A stretch of DNA of 64,000 nt from an uncultured Verrucomicrobiales bacterium (GCA_905478925.1 CAJQKQ010000022.1:1-64000), one strand, 5' to 3'; positions 25,741 to 36,106 are shown, counted from the first letter of the stretch. The notes: a model not told the origin generated them from the sequence alone. Numbers and translations: made by a program.

Positions 25741-26623
25741 TGCACTCGTGCTGGCCCTCCTCCCGGGCGCACTCTCCGCGCATCACGACATCGGCACCAC
25801 CATCCTGGCTCTCGATAAAAAAATCGCCGGGGGGGCCACCGCCGAGCTCCACTACCAGCGCGCCCTCGAATACCGAGCCCTGCGAAAGCGAAAAGAAGCA
25901 CAGGCTGATCTTCGTCAAGCGCTTGCCCTTCAGCCCCGCCATCGCGGATCGATCACCGCCCTTATCCCGCTCCTCCAGGGTTCTGAGGCCATGACCCTTG
26001 CTCAGACCTATTTGGACTCGTCCACCGATCCCAAACATCGCCTCGAAGCCCACTACCTCATCGCCCAAGTCGCTGATCGCTCAGACAACGAAGCCACCGC
26101 CCTCGTCGTCTGCGAAAAAATCCAAACACTCCACCCCGAGCACCCCAGCGAGATCGACCTCCTCCACGCCCGCCTTCTCCTCACAAACGGCAAACCCGCC
26201 CGAGCTGCCGCCGTCCTCAAATCGGCCCATCAAAAACACAAAAGCATCGTCCTTCGCAACGCCTGGATCGACGCCGCCCTCTCCGCCAAACAAATCTCCC
26301 AAGTTCTTCCAATCATCGAAGAAGAACTCACCTCCACCCGCTTCCGCGCCTCCTGGCTCATCCGACGCGCCCGAGCCTTTCTCGCCACCAACACCCCCGT
26401 CAAAGCTCGCTCGGATCTCCATTCCGCCCTTCAAGAGCTCAACACCAGAATCCTCCCCGACCGCCCGGATCTGACCCTCATCGCCGACCGCGGACTTGCC
26501 CTCGCCCTCCTCGGAAGCAAAGACCTCGCCCAGCGCGATCTCACCACCCTCAAAAACTCCACGCTCTCCAAGTCCTCCTACACCATCCTCGAGGCCGAAC
26601 TCCAGAACATGGATCATGAATAG
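25718..26623 (+). CDS. Exported TPR-repeat protein
   Basis: Protein of 301 aa with a signal peptide (CALVLALLPGALSA). The rest is built of helical tetratricopeptide-type repeats: AELHYQRALEYRALRKRKEAQADLRQAL, EAHYLIAQVADRSDNEATAL, and similar blocks to the C-terminus. It follows the phosphatase after a 212-bp spacer holding the inverted-repeat element, and the first residues (MLPNFRNC) are encoded inside the right arm of that repeat. Probably a periplasmic scaffold working with the phosphatase; this rests on adjacency only. Confidence 0.75.
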   Translation: MLPNFRNCALVLALLPGALSAHHDIGTTILALDKKIAGGATAELHYQRALEYRALRKRKEAQADLRQALALQPRHRGSITALIPLLQGSEAMTLAQTYLDSSTDPKHRLEAHYLIAQVADRSDNEATALVVCEKIQTLHPEHPSEIDLLHARLLLTNGKPARAAAVLKSAHQKHKSIVLRNAWIDAALSAKQISQVLPIIEEELTSTRFRASWLIRRARAFLATNTPVKARSDLHSALQELNTRILPDRPDLTLIADRGLALALLGSKDLAQRDLTTLKNSTLSKSSYTILEAELQNMDHE

Positions 26624-26868
26624 ACATCTCCTCCTCTTCAGTTCCAGGAGGATGGGTCATCTATGAGGAGGCACGATGAGAGCTAGTTGACTGGGAATTT
26701 GCTTTTGAGCTGAGGTGCGCGAGGTCGCCGTTGCGGGGATAGCAGAGGGCTGAAAGGGGGGGCTAATTCCGTTTGCAATCGCTACAATTACTGCAATATT
26801 CAGCGCTCATCAAGCGTTCTATAAACCGACACACAGGCTTCCGGCCAACCCAAGATTTTCCAATACCT

Positions 26869-29800
26869 ATGAATAAGTATGCTTTCCTCTCCGCCTTGGT
26901 GCTGGTCGCGATTCCCGCGCAGGCCCAACTCCCCATCATTCCGGCAAAAACGGTTGAGCAGACCCAGTTTCCGGTCTTTGAAAATGGCTACAAGAGCCGC
27001 GAGCTCGCCAATTTCCGCCTCCACCTGGACTACGATTCAAAAGCTGCTTCGGAGCTCTTGGTGACTGAGGGATTCTCCCTCCCCCTCCCGGCCGGCGACC
27101 ACATCCTCGAACTGACCTACCAACAGACCAGGTCCACGCCAAGCCAGGTCAGCGCCTGGATCGATGGCAAGGCCCTCCACACCAACAAGCCCATCCCTGG
27201 AGGCAGCAGTCAGTCCTTCACCTCAGACGACAAAGCCCTCCGCACCGATCAGGATTTCACCGTGGCGGCTTCCTTCCAGTCCACTGGCGACGGCACGATC
27301 TTCTCCAAATGCGCCCCAGACGGCCCATGGTCCGAGGGAGCCAAAGCGCTCTTTATCAAAGGCGGACGCCTCTCCTATGACGTCGGCTGGGTCGGTACAA
27401 TCGACGGCCCTGCGGTCAGCGATGGCAAACCTCATCGAGTCGTCCTGCGCTCCAGCAAGGGAACGGTCCACCTCTCGGTGGATGGCAAGTCGGTTGGACA
27501 ACAGGAAGACCTGAGCTCCAAGGACGTTTCCTCCCACCTCTTCAAAATCGGACTCGGCGCAAGCGACTTCACTGGCCCGCTGAACAAGGGCACGGTCAGC
27601 AACCTTCGCTATTGGGCTCGCTCCATCGAAGGCGCCGAACTCGCCTCCCTCCTCAAAGGAGAACTCGACGCCGTCAACACTCCCGATCTCAATCAGTCGT
27701 CCCGCAAGCATGGCGAAACCTTCGATGGACTCGGACAAGCCGGCGCCCCGGTCCGACTCACCCTCAAGGTCGACAAAAGTTTCACCGGCAAGAAAGCATG
27801 GGTCCAACCACTGGAGCTCGCCGATCACGCCAAGCTGATCCAAGGCTGGAACAAGAAGACCCTCGCCAAGGGAAAAGTCATCTACAACACACTCTGCATC
27901 ACCTGCCATGGCGATCAGAACAAGGAAGGCAGCCTGCCCACCGCCCTAAAATTCCACGAGGCGCCCTTCAAGAACGGCAGCGATCCCTACCGCATGTATC
28001 AAACCCTCGAGAAGGGATACGGGATGATGATCCCCCAGATGCAGTTCGATGCGGAACAAAAGTATGCCGCCATCCACTACATCCGCGAAACCTTCTTGAA
28101 GCCACTCAACAAGAGCCAGTATTTCGAACCCTCCGAGGCCTACCTCGCCAGCCTCCCCAAAGCCCTCGACCTGCCCAAGGTGCCAAACAGCCCGAACGTG
28201 GTTAAGAAAGGGAAGCCCTACGAGCTGATGGACTTCGGTCAGACGCTCATGTGGACCTTCCAAATAAGCCACAAGGACAAGAATATCGCCCAAAAGGGAA
28301 TCGTCGTCCGCCTCGATCAAGGAGAAGGTGGCGTTTCCAAAGGCAACGCCTGGATGCTCTATGACGAGGACACGATGCGTGTCGCCACCGCTTACTCGGG
28401 CAATTTCCTCGATTGGCGAGGCATCGCCTTCGACGGCTCCCACAACAGCCACACCAGCATCGCCGGCGAGCCCTTGTTCATCAATCCCGACGCACCCGCA
28501 TGGGAGCACCCCACCAAACGATCTTGGGAAGATGAACGTGTCGTCGGCCGTGACGGTCGCCGCTACGGCCCCCTCCCCCAAGACTGGGTTCGCTACCTCG
28601 GCCGCTACCGTCACGGACAACAAACGATCATTCACTACCGAGTCGGCACGACACAGATCCTGGAGCTTCCCGGCCTGCTCCCCGGCGCCAATCAAGGCAT
28701 CTTCACCCGCACCTTGAATGTCGCAAAATCCAAGCACGACCTCGTGAGCCGCGTTGCCCCTGCCGATGAAAGTCTGGCCGTCGCACTGAAGGGAACCCCG
28801 GGAGCCAGCATCGAACGCAAGGACGACGGAGTTTACCTCCGCATCCCGGCCGCCGCCACCCCCGCCCGTCTCATGATCGGCTTCGCCAAAATGGATGCCG
28901 CCGATCTCACCAAGGCACTCACCGAACCAGCCGCGCTCACCGCCTTGACCAAAGGTGGCCCAGCCCAATACCCCGAGCCAGTCATCACGGCGGGAACACT
29001 CGGCAATGACGAGGATCCCTTCGCCTACGATACTCTCACCATCCCGAACAAAGGCGATAATCCCTGGAATTCCTGGATGCGTCTCGGCGGATTCGACTTC
29101 TTCCAAAACAATCCGGACCGCGCCGCCGTCTGCACCTGGCTGGGCGATGTTTGGCTGGTCGATGGAGTCGCCGGCGACCTCAAGGAACTCAAATGGCGCC
29201 GCATCTGCACCGGACTCTTCCAACCTCTCGGCCTCAAGATCGTCGACAACACCATCTACGTCACCTGCCGCGACCAAATCGCCCGCCTCCACGACCTGAA
29301 TGGCGACGAGGAAATCGACTACGTGGAAGCCTTCAACAACGATCACCAGGTCACCGAGCACTTCCACGAATTTGCGATGGGCCTGCAAACCGACGAAAAA
29401 GGCAACTTCTACTACGCCAAGTCGGCCCGTCATGCCCTCAAAGCAGTGGTTCCCCACCACGGCACCCTCCTTAGGGTCAGCCCCGATGGTTCAACCACCG
29501 AAATCGTGGCGACCGGATTCCGCGCCGCCAACGGAGTTTGTATCAACCCGGACGGCACCTGGATCGTGACCGATCAGGAAGGACACTGGAACCCCAAGAA
29601 CCGAATCAACTACGTCACGGAAGGTGGCTTCTACGGCAACATGTATGGCTACCATGATGTCACCGACAACTCTGATGAGGCGATGGAGCAACCGCTGGCT
29701 TGGATTACCAATTCCTTCGACCGCTCCCCCGCCGAACTCCTGTGGGTGCCAAAGGATGCCGCGTGGGGCTCCCTCAACGGCACGCTGCTCAACCTCAGCT

Positions 29801-30315
29801 ACGGCTATGGAAAAGTCTACACCGTCCCGCACGAGGTATTGGATGGCCAAGCCCAAGGCGGCATGTGTGCCTTGCCCATCGAGGCATCGCCCTCCGGTCT
29901 CCACCGCGGTCGCTTCCATCCCGGCAACAAGCAACTCTACGCCGCCGGCATGTTCGCCTGGGCGGGCAGCCGAAATGCGGACGGCTCATTCTGCCGGATC
30001 CGGGCCACCGGAAAGCCGAGCTACATGCCGATCAAGACGGCCGCTTCGAAAGGGAAATACACCATCACCTTCAGTGACCCGCTCCCTGCAGAAGGCACCT
30101 TCAAGGTCAAGGTCTGGAACCTGAAACGCACCGCCAACTACGGGTCCCAACACTTCGACGAACACGAACTCAAGATCACCAAGGCCGAGATCAAAGGCCA
30201 ACAAGTGACCCTCAGCATCCCCGACCTCGAGCCGACCTGGGGCATGGAGATCTCCTGCGATTTCGGCAACAACATCAAACGCGTCATCCACGCCTCGATC
30301 CATCAGTTGCCGTAA
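26869..30315 (+). CDS. DUF6797/LamG/cytochrome c multidomain secreted protein
   Basis: Protein of 1148 aa from the ATG at 26869, which gives a clean signal peptide (MNKYAFLSALVLVAIPAQAQ). Residues about 115-265 form a LamG/concanavalin-like domain (FTVAASFQSTGDGTIFSK). Residues about 330-430 are a c-type cytochrome with CITCH at 343-347 and a distal Met region (YGMMIPQMQF). The rest matches the DUF6797 type with a C-terminal six-bladed propeller (GVCINPDGTWIVTDQEGHW, GGFYGNMYGY). The family is almost confined to Verrucomicrobia and Planctomycetes and is thought to act in polysaccharide or sugar oxidation at the cell surface. Substrate unknown. Confidence 0.8.
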   Translation: MNKYAFLSALVLVAIPAQAQLPIIPAKTVEQTQFPVFENGYKSRELANFRLHLDYDSKAASELLVTEGFSLPLPAGDHILELTYQQTRSTPSQVSAWIDGKALHTNKPIPGGSSQSFTSDDKALRTDQDFTVAASFQSTGDGTIFSKCAPDGPWSEGAKALFIKGGRLSYDVGWVGTIDGPAVSDGKPHRVVLRSSKGTVHLSVDGKSVGQQEDLSSKDVSSHLFKIGLGASDFTGPLNKGTVSNLRYWARSIEGAELASLLKGELDAVNTPDLNQSSRKHGETFDGLGQAGAPVRLTLKVDKSFTGKKAWVQPLELADHAKLIQGWNKKTLAKGKVIYNTLCITCHGDQNKEGSLPTALKFHEAPFKNGSDPYRMYQTLEKGYGMMIPQMQFDAEQKYAAIHYIRETFLKPLNKSQYFEPSEAYLASLPKALDLPKVPNSPNVVKKGKPYELMDFGQTLMWTFQISHKDKNIAQKGIVVRLDQGEGGVSKGNAWMLYDEDTMRVATAYSGNFLDWRGIAFDGSHNSHTSIAGEPLFINPDAPAWEHPTKRSWEDERVVGRDGRRYGPLPQDWVRYLGRYRHGQQTIIHYRVGTTQILELPGLLPGANQGIFTRTLNVAKSKHDLVSRVAPADESLAVALKGTPGASIERKDDGVYLRIPAAATPARLMIGFAKMDAADLTKALTEPAALTALTKGGPAQYPEPVITAGTLGNDEDPFAYDTLTIPNKGDNPWNSWMRLGGFDFFQNNPDRAAVCTWLGDVWLVDGVAGDLKELKWRRICTGLFQPLGLKIVDNTIYVTCRDQIARLHDLNGDEEIDYVEAFNNDHQVTEHFHEFAMGLQTDEKGNFYYAKSARHALKAVVPHHGTLLRVSPDGSTTEIVATGFRAANGVCINPDGTWIVTDQEGHWNPKNRINYVTEGGFYGNMYGYHDVTDNSDEAMEQPLAWITNSFDRSPAELLWVPKDAAWGSLNGTLLNLSYGYGKVYTVPHEVLDGQAQGGMCALPIEASPSGLHRGRFHPGNKQLYAAGMFAWAGSRNADGSFCRIRATGKPSYMPIKTAASKGKYTITFSDPLPAEGTFKVKVWNLKRTANYGSQHFDEHELKITKAEIKGQQVTLSIPDLEPTWGMEISCDFGNNIKRVIHASIHQLP

Positions 30316-30506
30316 TACAGATCCGCACCGCTGACGGCGACTTGGTTGTTCCTAGCAACCCTCCTCCCGGTATCTCCCGAATCATCACAACCAATCACAA
30401 CCATCGTTCAGCCGCTTCCAAACCCCGAATTGGACAACACCTCCATCCGGCGTTGCAAAAAGGGAGTATTGGTTTGAACGCATTACATTTCGGTAAAAAT
30501 AAAAGA

Positions 30507-32915
30507 ATGAAAATATCAATATTTAGTCTCTCTACGATGAACTCCTGGATCGGCGGCGGCGTGGCCTTGGTTCTGATGTCAACCGCCCCGATGCTTCAGG
30601 CTCAAGGAACCAAGGCGGATTACGAACGTTTCGACAAGATCAGCGATATCACCGGCGGCAAGGTGTTTCGGACGAAGGTGGAAGCGCATTGGCTGGCCGG
30701 CACCAAGTGCTTCTGGTATCGCAACGATCTGGGCCACGGCCGGAAGAATTTCGTTTTCGTCGATGCGGCCGTGGGCAAGCGAAAAGCGGCTTTCGACCAC
30801 GCGCGGCTGGCAAAGGATCTCGCGAAAGCAACCGGCAAGACCTTCGAGGCTCACAAACTGCCCTTCGACGCGATCGAATATAAGAAAGCGGACGGAGATG
30901 AGAAGGGATTGCTGGGAGAGGCCATCTACTTCAAGGCGGCGGGCAAATCGTGGAAAATCAATCTTAAAGATCAGTCCCTCACCGAAGACAAGCCCGGGGC
31001 AGGGAAGAAGGTGTCGGCCTTGAGAGGAATCCCCGCTCCGCGACAGGAGGCCTCAAAGCGGCTCTACTCGCAATCCCCGCAAGCTGCGGCCGAAGCGACT
31101 TTGCCGCACGAGAAACCGGCCGAGCCCGAACTGCAGTTCCCTAAATCGCCCGAGGAAAAGAAGAGTGCCGCAAAGAAGGAAGAAGAGCAGAAGATCGAGG
31201 CCTTCATCAAGGACCACAATGTCTGGCTTCGTCTCGGCAAGGACGGCGAGGAAGTCGCCCTGACGACGGACGGTGAGGAGGGCGACGCTTATCAAGGCAA
31301 TTTTCAATGGTCCCCCGACCGGAGGAAACTGATTGGTTTCCGTCATAAGAAGGCTCAAGAGCACATTGTCTATTTCGTCGAGTCCTCGCCCAAGGATCAG
31401 TTACAGCCGAAGTTGCATTCGAACAGCTATCTCAAACCGGGCGACCAGATCGCCCAGACCAAGCCGCATCTGTTCGACATCGTCGGGAAGAAAGAGGTCC
31501 CGCTCGACGAGACACTTTTCGGCAACCCATGGAGCATCAGTTCGCATCGCTGGGAGAAGGACTCCAGCAGATTCACGTTCTACTACAACCAACGAGGACA
31601 CGGCGCGGTGAGGATCGTGGCCATCGACGCCGAGAGCGGCGAGGTCACCGCACTGATCGACGACACGAGCAAGACCTTCGTCAATTATTCCAACTACAAT
31701 CATCGCAAGTTGGTGGAGTCCACCAACGAGATGATCTGGATGTCGGAACGCGACGGGTGGAACCATTTGTATCTGTACGATTTCGGCAGCGGACAGCTGA
31801 AGAACCAGATCACCAAGGGCCCGTGGATCGTGCGGAGGGTCGACCGCGTGGACACGGTCAAACGTCAGATCTGGTTCCAGGCCGGGGGAATTCATCCCGA
31901 GCAGGATCCCTATTACATCCACTACTGCCGCATCAACTTCGACGGAACGGGCCTGGTGAAATTGACCGCCGGCGACGGCATGCACTCGATCGAATACTCG
32001 CCGGATCGTGAGTTCATCGTCGACACGTATTCCCGCGTGGACATGCCGCCGGTGAACGAGTTGCGTCGGGTCAGCGACGGCTCGCTGGTTTGCACCTTGG
32101 AAAACTCCGACGCCAGCGAACTCGAGGCCACCGTCTGGCAAAGGCCTGAGCGTTTCGTGGCCAAGGGTCGCGACGGCAAGACCGACATCTACGGGGTGAT
32201 TTACCGCCCCTCAAATTTCGACCCGAACAAGAAGTATCCGGTCATTGAGAAGATCTACGCCGGTCCCCACGGTTCCTTCGTGCCGAAGAGTTTTTCGCCC
32301 TGTCACGATTCCCAGCGGTGGGCCGAGTTAGGATTCATCCTGGTGCAGATCGACGGCATGGGCACGTCGCACCGCAGCAAGGCCTTCCACGACGTGTGCT
32401 GGAAGAACGTGGCCGACGGCGGTTTCCCCGACCGCATTCCCTGGATCAAAGAGGCCGCGAAGAAATACCCCTACATGGACATCAGCCGTGTCGGAATTTT
32501 CGGCGGTTCGGCCGGCGGACAAAGTTCGACCGGAGCCCTGCTCCTGCACGGAGATTTCTACAAGGTGGCCGTTTCAGATTGCGGTTGCCACGACAATCGC
32601 ATGGATAAAATTTGGTGGAACGAAGCCTGGATGGGTTGGCCCGTGGGACCGGAATACGCCGAAAGTTCCAACGTAACCCATGCCCATAAGCTTCAGGGAA
32701 AGCTGCTGCTGATCGTGGGCGAGTTGGATCGCAACGTCGATCCGGCCTCGACCATGCAGGTCGTCAACGCCTTGGTCAAAGCCGACCGCGATTTCGACAT
32801 GCTGATCATCCCCGGCGCCGACCACGGCGCAGCGGGTTCGCCTTACGGAAAACGCCGTCAGAAGGATTACTTCGTCCGCAACCTGCTGGGTGTCGAGCCG
32901 CGATGGGAGCCGTAA
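30507..32915 (+). CDS. S9 family prolyl oligopeptidase / dipeptidyl peptidase IV-like
   Basis: Exported protein of 802 aa from the ATG at 30507, with a second possible start at 30537. The signal peptide ends near LQAQ. An N-terminal DPP IV-type propeller (FQWSPDRRKLIGF, DGWNHLYLYD, IEYSPDREFIVDTYS) precedes an alpha/beta-hydrolase domain. The catalytic triad is Ser668 (GGSAGG), Asp741 (GELDRNVDP) and His773 (GADHG), with the spacing seen in family S9. A Lys/Glu-rich insert at about 205-240 (PEEKKSAAKKEEEQKIE) is unusual. It cleaves small peptides in the periplasm or outside. It follows the DUF6797 gene on the same strand. Confidence 0.88.
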   Translation: MKISIFSLSTMNSWIGGGVALVLMSTAPMLQAQGTKADYERFDKISDITGGKVFRTKVEAHWLAGTKCFWYRNDLGHGRKNFVFVDAAVGKRKAAFDHARLAKDLAKATGKTFEAHKLPFDAIEYKKADGDEKGLLGEAIYFKAAGKSWKINLKDQSLTEDKPGAGKKVSALRGIPAPRQEASKRLYSQSPQAAAEATLPHEKPAEPELQFPKSPEEKKSAAKKEEEQKIEAFIKDHNVWLRLGKDGEEVALTTDGEEGDAYQGNFQWSPDRRKLIGFRHKKAQEHIVYFVESSPKDQLQPKLHSNSYLKPGDQIAQTKPHLFDIVGKKEVPLDETLFGNPWSISSHRWEKDSSRFTFYYNQRGHGAVRIVAIDAESGEVTALIDDTSKTFVNYSNYNHRKLVESTNEMIWMSERDGWNHLYLYDFGSGQLKNQITKGPWIVRRVDRVDTVKRQIWFQAGGIHPEQDPYYIHYCRINFDGTGLVKLTAGDGMHSIEYSPDREFIVDTYSRVDMPPVNELRRVSDGSLVCTLENSDASELEATVWQRPERFVAKGRDGKTDIYGVIYRPSNFDPNKKYPVIEKIYAGPHGSFVPKSFSPCHDSQRWAELGFILVQIDGMGTSHRSKAFHDVCWKNVADGGFPDRIPWIKEAAKKYPYMDISRVGIFGGSAGGQSSTGALLLHGDFYKVAVSDCGCHDNRMDKIWWNEAWMGWPVGPEYAESSNVTHAHKLQGKLLLIVGELDRNVDPASTMQVVNALVKADRDFDMLIIPGADHGAAGSPYGKRRQKDYFVRNLLGVEPRWEP

Positions 32916-32958
32916 CGGCCACGGCGCCCGTCCCGAAGGAGAACTGAAAGGAGGCGCA

Positions 32959-33183
32959 TTACTTCTTCTTTTCCGGCGCAGGCGGGTCGCTTGGGGGGGC
33001 TGGCAAAAACGCCAGGCCCAACGATCCCCACCAATCTTTCTCGAACATCACGGCCACCCGTTCATCGGGAAGCACGGCGAGGTCGCTGTAGGCACTAGTG
33101 AACGGATAGATGATGCAGAATCCCTGAATTGTCCCATCAGGATTCGGGGATGGAAGTCGGGTGCCTGCGTAGCGTATAGCTGG
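32959..33183 (-). pseudogene. 3' remnant of a sialidase (exo-alpha-sialidase) gene
   Basis: The - strand encodes the end of a sialidase propeller: the AYSDLAVLPDERVAVMFEKD block corresponds to the YSDLAVLPDG motif near the C-terminus of GH33-like sialidases, and a proline-rich tail ending PAPEKKK follows. Upstream the frame degenerates and runs under the + strand PQQ-like gene, so the first roughly 300 residues of the parent are gone. No start codon remains. The loss must have happened when the neighbouring propeller gene arrived or by a deletion at the same point. Confidence 0.6.
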
Positions 33184-33186
33184 TGA

Positions 33187-34560
33187 ATGAATATGAGACG
33201 GATAATGATACTGGCGGCATGCCTCTGCAGTGGCTTGGCAGCGGCGGAGCCCCCCCGGGTCCTGCCGGAGGGAGCCGTCGTGGAGGAGTGGCCACACTTT
33301 CTCGGGCCGAATCTCGATGCCACCACGGGCGAAGGACCTCTGCTCAAGAAATGGCCTGAGGATGGCCTCAAAGTGGTGTGGGAAGTCGCGCGGGGCGAAG
33401 GCTATGCCTGCCCGGTGATCGCGGGCGGACGTCTTTTTTACTTCCACCGCTCTGAGGGAAAGGAGCAGATCGATTGCCGTGATCCGGAGACGGGCAAGCT
33501 TACTTGGAGCCATTCCTATGAGATTGAGTATCAGGATCGCTATGGCTTCAGTGCAGGACCGCGCTCCAGCGTGGTGGTGAGTGATGGCCGCGTCTATGCA
33601 GCGGGCGTGACCGCGCAGCTGCATTGCCTGAGTGCGGATAAGGGCGAGGTGATCTGGAATCGTGACTTACAGAAGGAGTATGAGATTCCGCAGTATTTCT
33701 TCGGCTACGGCCCGACTCCCATCGTGCATGGTGACAAACTGATCGTGAATGTCGGTGGCAAGGCGGACCGAGATGAGGGCGGCGTATGTGTCGCTGCCTT
33801 TGACACGGAAACGGGGAAAACCCTCTGGGAAGTGAAGGACAAGTGGGGTGCAAGCTATGCCTCCCCGGTGGTGGCGAAGATTCAGGGAAAGATGTGTGCC
33901 CTGGTTATGGCGGCAGGTGAGAGCAAGCCATCTCACGGCGGCCTGCTGACCATCGATGTGGAAACGGGCAAGGTCTACGACCGATTCCCATGGCGTGCGC
34001 GCAAACGTGAGTCGGTGCTGGCATCATCCCCACTGGCGCTCGATGAGCAAACGGTCTTCATCTCCGAGTGCTATGAAATCGGCGGTGTGCTGCTGAAATA
34101 CGATACCGAGCGAAAGTCGACTCCCTTGTGGAAGCAGCGCGAATTCGGCATGCACTTCATGATGCCGGTCGTTAAAGATGGTTTCATCTATGGCTTTGCC
34201 GGGCGCAACCCACCGGACACCGAACTCAAGTGTGTGAACCTAGCAACAGGCGAGGTGGTTTGGACGAAAGATTATTTCTGGAAAAAGGATGGCCAAATCG
34301 AAGGGCTGTTTCGTGGCAGTATCCTGCAAGCTGGAGATCGCTACATCGCGCTAGGCGAGGACGGGATTCTGGTTGAGTTGGAACTCACACCGAAGGGAAC
34401 CAATGTACTGCAGCGCACCCGCCTATTCACCGCACGCGAGGCATGGACCATGCCCAGCTTGCACAAGGGCCTGCTCTACGTCGTGCAGAATACCGTGGAT
34501 TCGAATGACCGAAAACCGCGCAGGATCATCTGCTACGACCTGAGAGGGGAAAAGGAGTGA
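33187..34560 (+). CDS. PQQ-like beta-propeller protein, second paralogue
   Basis: Exported protein of 457 aa with signal peptide MNMRRIMILAACLCSGLAAA. The mature part starts WPHFLGPNLDATTGEGPLLKKW, the entry blade of outer-membrane PQQ-like propellers, and continues with repeats such as CRDPETGKLTWS and AFDTETGKTLWE. It resembles BamB/WD40-type propellers without the residues that bind PQQ in dehydrogenases. Separated by 271 bp from the S9 peptidase gene; the gap holds the sialidase remnant. Function unknown. Confidence 0.82.
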   Translation: MNMRRIMILAACLCSGLAAAEPPRVLPEGAVVEEWPHFLGPNLDATTGEGPLLKKWPEDGLKVVWEVARGEGYACPVIAGGRLFYFHRSEGKEQIDCRDPETGKLTWSHSYEIEYQDRYGFSAGPRSSVVVSDGRVYAAGVTAQLHCLSADKGEVIWNRDLQKEYEIPQYFFGYGPTPIVHGDKLIVNVGGKADRDEGGVCVAAFDTETGKTLWEVKDKWGASYASPVVAKIQGKMCALVMAAGESKPSHGGLLTIDVETGKVYDRFPWRARKRESVLASSPLALDEQTVFISECYEIGGVLLKYDTERKSTPLWKQREFGMHFMMPVVKDGFIYGFAGRNPPDTELKCVNLATGEVVWTKDYFWKKDGQIEGLFRGSILQAGDRYIALGEDGILVELELTPKGTNVLQRTRLFTAREAWTMPSLHKGLLYVVQNTVDSNDRKPRRIICYDLRGEKE

Positions 34561-34822
34561 GCTAATTCGCCCGTAGCTTTAGGAGCTTTCCTGAAGAAGC
34601 TTTCCCGCCCCAAGTGGACAGACATTTGTCACAGTGAAATCAGCGTCAATGAGTCGCGTGTAACGATCTCATTTCATTGAGATTTTTCCTCACCGTTTCA
34701 TGTACCGGGAAGCCTGCAATCATTTCGTTGTCGAGTGTAGCAAGGCATCAAAAGTCAAATCCGCCGCCGGAGAGACAGGGATGCGCGGTAGCGGACGGCA
34801 GCCCGACCTTGCGGACAAACGG

Positions 34823-36106
34823 TCACGGCATGGTCCGGTGGCAATCCAATCTCGCGCCGATGCGCAAATAGAGACTGTCGTGTGCCACGGCGGGTGTTGA
34901 GTCACACCACATCACTTCGTCGCCGGGCTTCAGGTCGAGCGTGGAGAGCAGCTTGAATTCCTTGCCGACTTCCGCCACGAACACCTCTCCCTCGCGCGAC
35001 AGACAATAAAGCCTGCCACCGATCAGCAACGGCGAAGCGTAGAAGTTGGCCCGCAACCGCTGCTGCCAGCGAAGCGCGCCGCTCGCGGGATCGACCGCCA
35101 GTAGCTTGCCGCCGTCCGTGAGAACATAAAGGGTATTCCCGTCCGATACCGGAGTCGGCACGTAAGGTGTTTTCTTGTCGAAATGCCACGCCACCCGCGC
35201 CTCTCCCCCCTCGGCCGCGTCCGGTGGCCGAACCGCGAAAAAGACACCGTTCTTGCACCCCGCCGTCAGCAGGGAATCCTGGCTGCCACTTCCTGCCATG
35301 ATGTCCACGGGCGACACGATGGTGCGCTCCTTGAACACTCCGGAAAGCGCCCAGGTTTCCTCACCGGTTGCGAGATCCAATCCGCGCACACCGATGCTGA
35401 CACTGGCCACCACGACTTCCTTTCCGCCGCCATGACGCTCACGCACCAAGGGCGTGATATAAGTCGTCTTGTTGCTCAGTTGCGGGTATTCCCTCCGCCA
35501 CACTGGCTTGCCGTTCCCCGCATCCAGCGCGGCGACGTATCCTCCGGCCTGATGCAGGTGGGCGAATAGAACCCGCCCGTCCTGAACCACCGGCTGCAGA
35601 TTGATGCCATGCATGACCTTGATCGCTCCGACCTCGTGCTGCCACAACTCCCGCCCTTTGTGTGAGAAGGCTGAAAGCATCGCCACCTCGCGCACCGAAT
35701 CATACCAGCTAAACACCACCAAATTCTCCGCAAGACAGGGGGTCGAGGCGGCGGTGTTGTTCATGTTGTGAGTTTGGTAATCCCCCGTCCGAACCGTCTT
35801 TGACCACCGAGTCCCGCCGGTCTCCACATCGAGGCAAACCAGCGTGACCTCCCCTTTCTTGCGATCCTCCCCCGTCACGAAAAGCGCGGCGCCCCACACC
35901 ACCGGCGAACTGCTCCCCGGCCCGGGCAGCGGAACCGACCACGCCAGGGTGTTCTTTCCTAGCTCCACGGGAACGTGCTGACTCGCGGCGACGCCCCGCC
36001 CGTCGGGTCCGCGGAAGCGCGGCCAGTTTCCTCCCGTTGGATCTTCCGCGTTCGACTGCGTTGTGGCGAGGAGCGCGCCTAACATTCCAAGAATGATGGT
36101 TCTCAT
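34823..36106 (-). CDS. PQQ-like beta-propeller protein, third paralogue
   Basis: Exported protein of 427 aa from the internal ATG at 36106, which gives the signal peptide MRTIILGMLGALLATTQSNA; an extension to 36151 adds a hydrophilic head and is less likely. The mature protein begins WPRFRGPDGRGVAASQHVPVEL, the classic entry of the family, with blades such as CLDVETGGTRWSKTV and AVDPASGALRWQQRL. It is convergent with the second paralogue and has the MITE-like element at 36189 directly upstream, in what should be its promoter region. Confidence 0.82.
   Translation of the reverse strand: MRTIILGMLGALLATTQSNAEDPTGGNWPRFRGPDGRGVAASQHVPVELGKNTLAWSVPLPGPGSSSPVVWGAALFVTGEDRKKGEVTLVCLDVETGGTRWSKTVRTGDYQTHNMNNTAASTPCLAENLVVFSWYDSVREVAMLSAFSHKGRELWQHEVGAIKVMHGINLQPVVQDGRVLFAHLHQAGGYVAALDAGNGKPVWRREYPQLSNKTTYITPLVRERHGGGKEVVVASVSIGVRGLDLATGEETWALSGVFKERTIVSPVDIMAGSGSQDSLLTAGCKNGVFFAVRPPDAAEGGEARVAWHFDKKTPYVPTPVSDGNTLYVLTDGGKLLAVDPASGALRWQQRLRANFYASPLLIGGRLYCLSREGEVFVAEVGKEFKLLSTLDLKPGDEVMWCDSTPAVAHDSLYLRIGARLDCHRTMP

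Noticed and set aside
27946..29460. 504-aa open frame on the - strand
   Set aside because: It is antisense to the DUF6797/LamG/cytochrome gene, whose motifs are clear. Long shadow frames are expected in GC-rich coding DNA, and this one has no family features.
33184..33624. 5' part of the - strand frame that ends in the sialidase motif
   Set aside because: Only 32959-33183 is sialidase-like. The rest is antisense to a clear PQQ-like gene.
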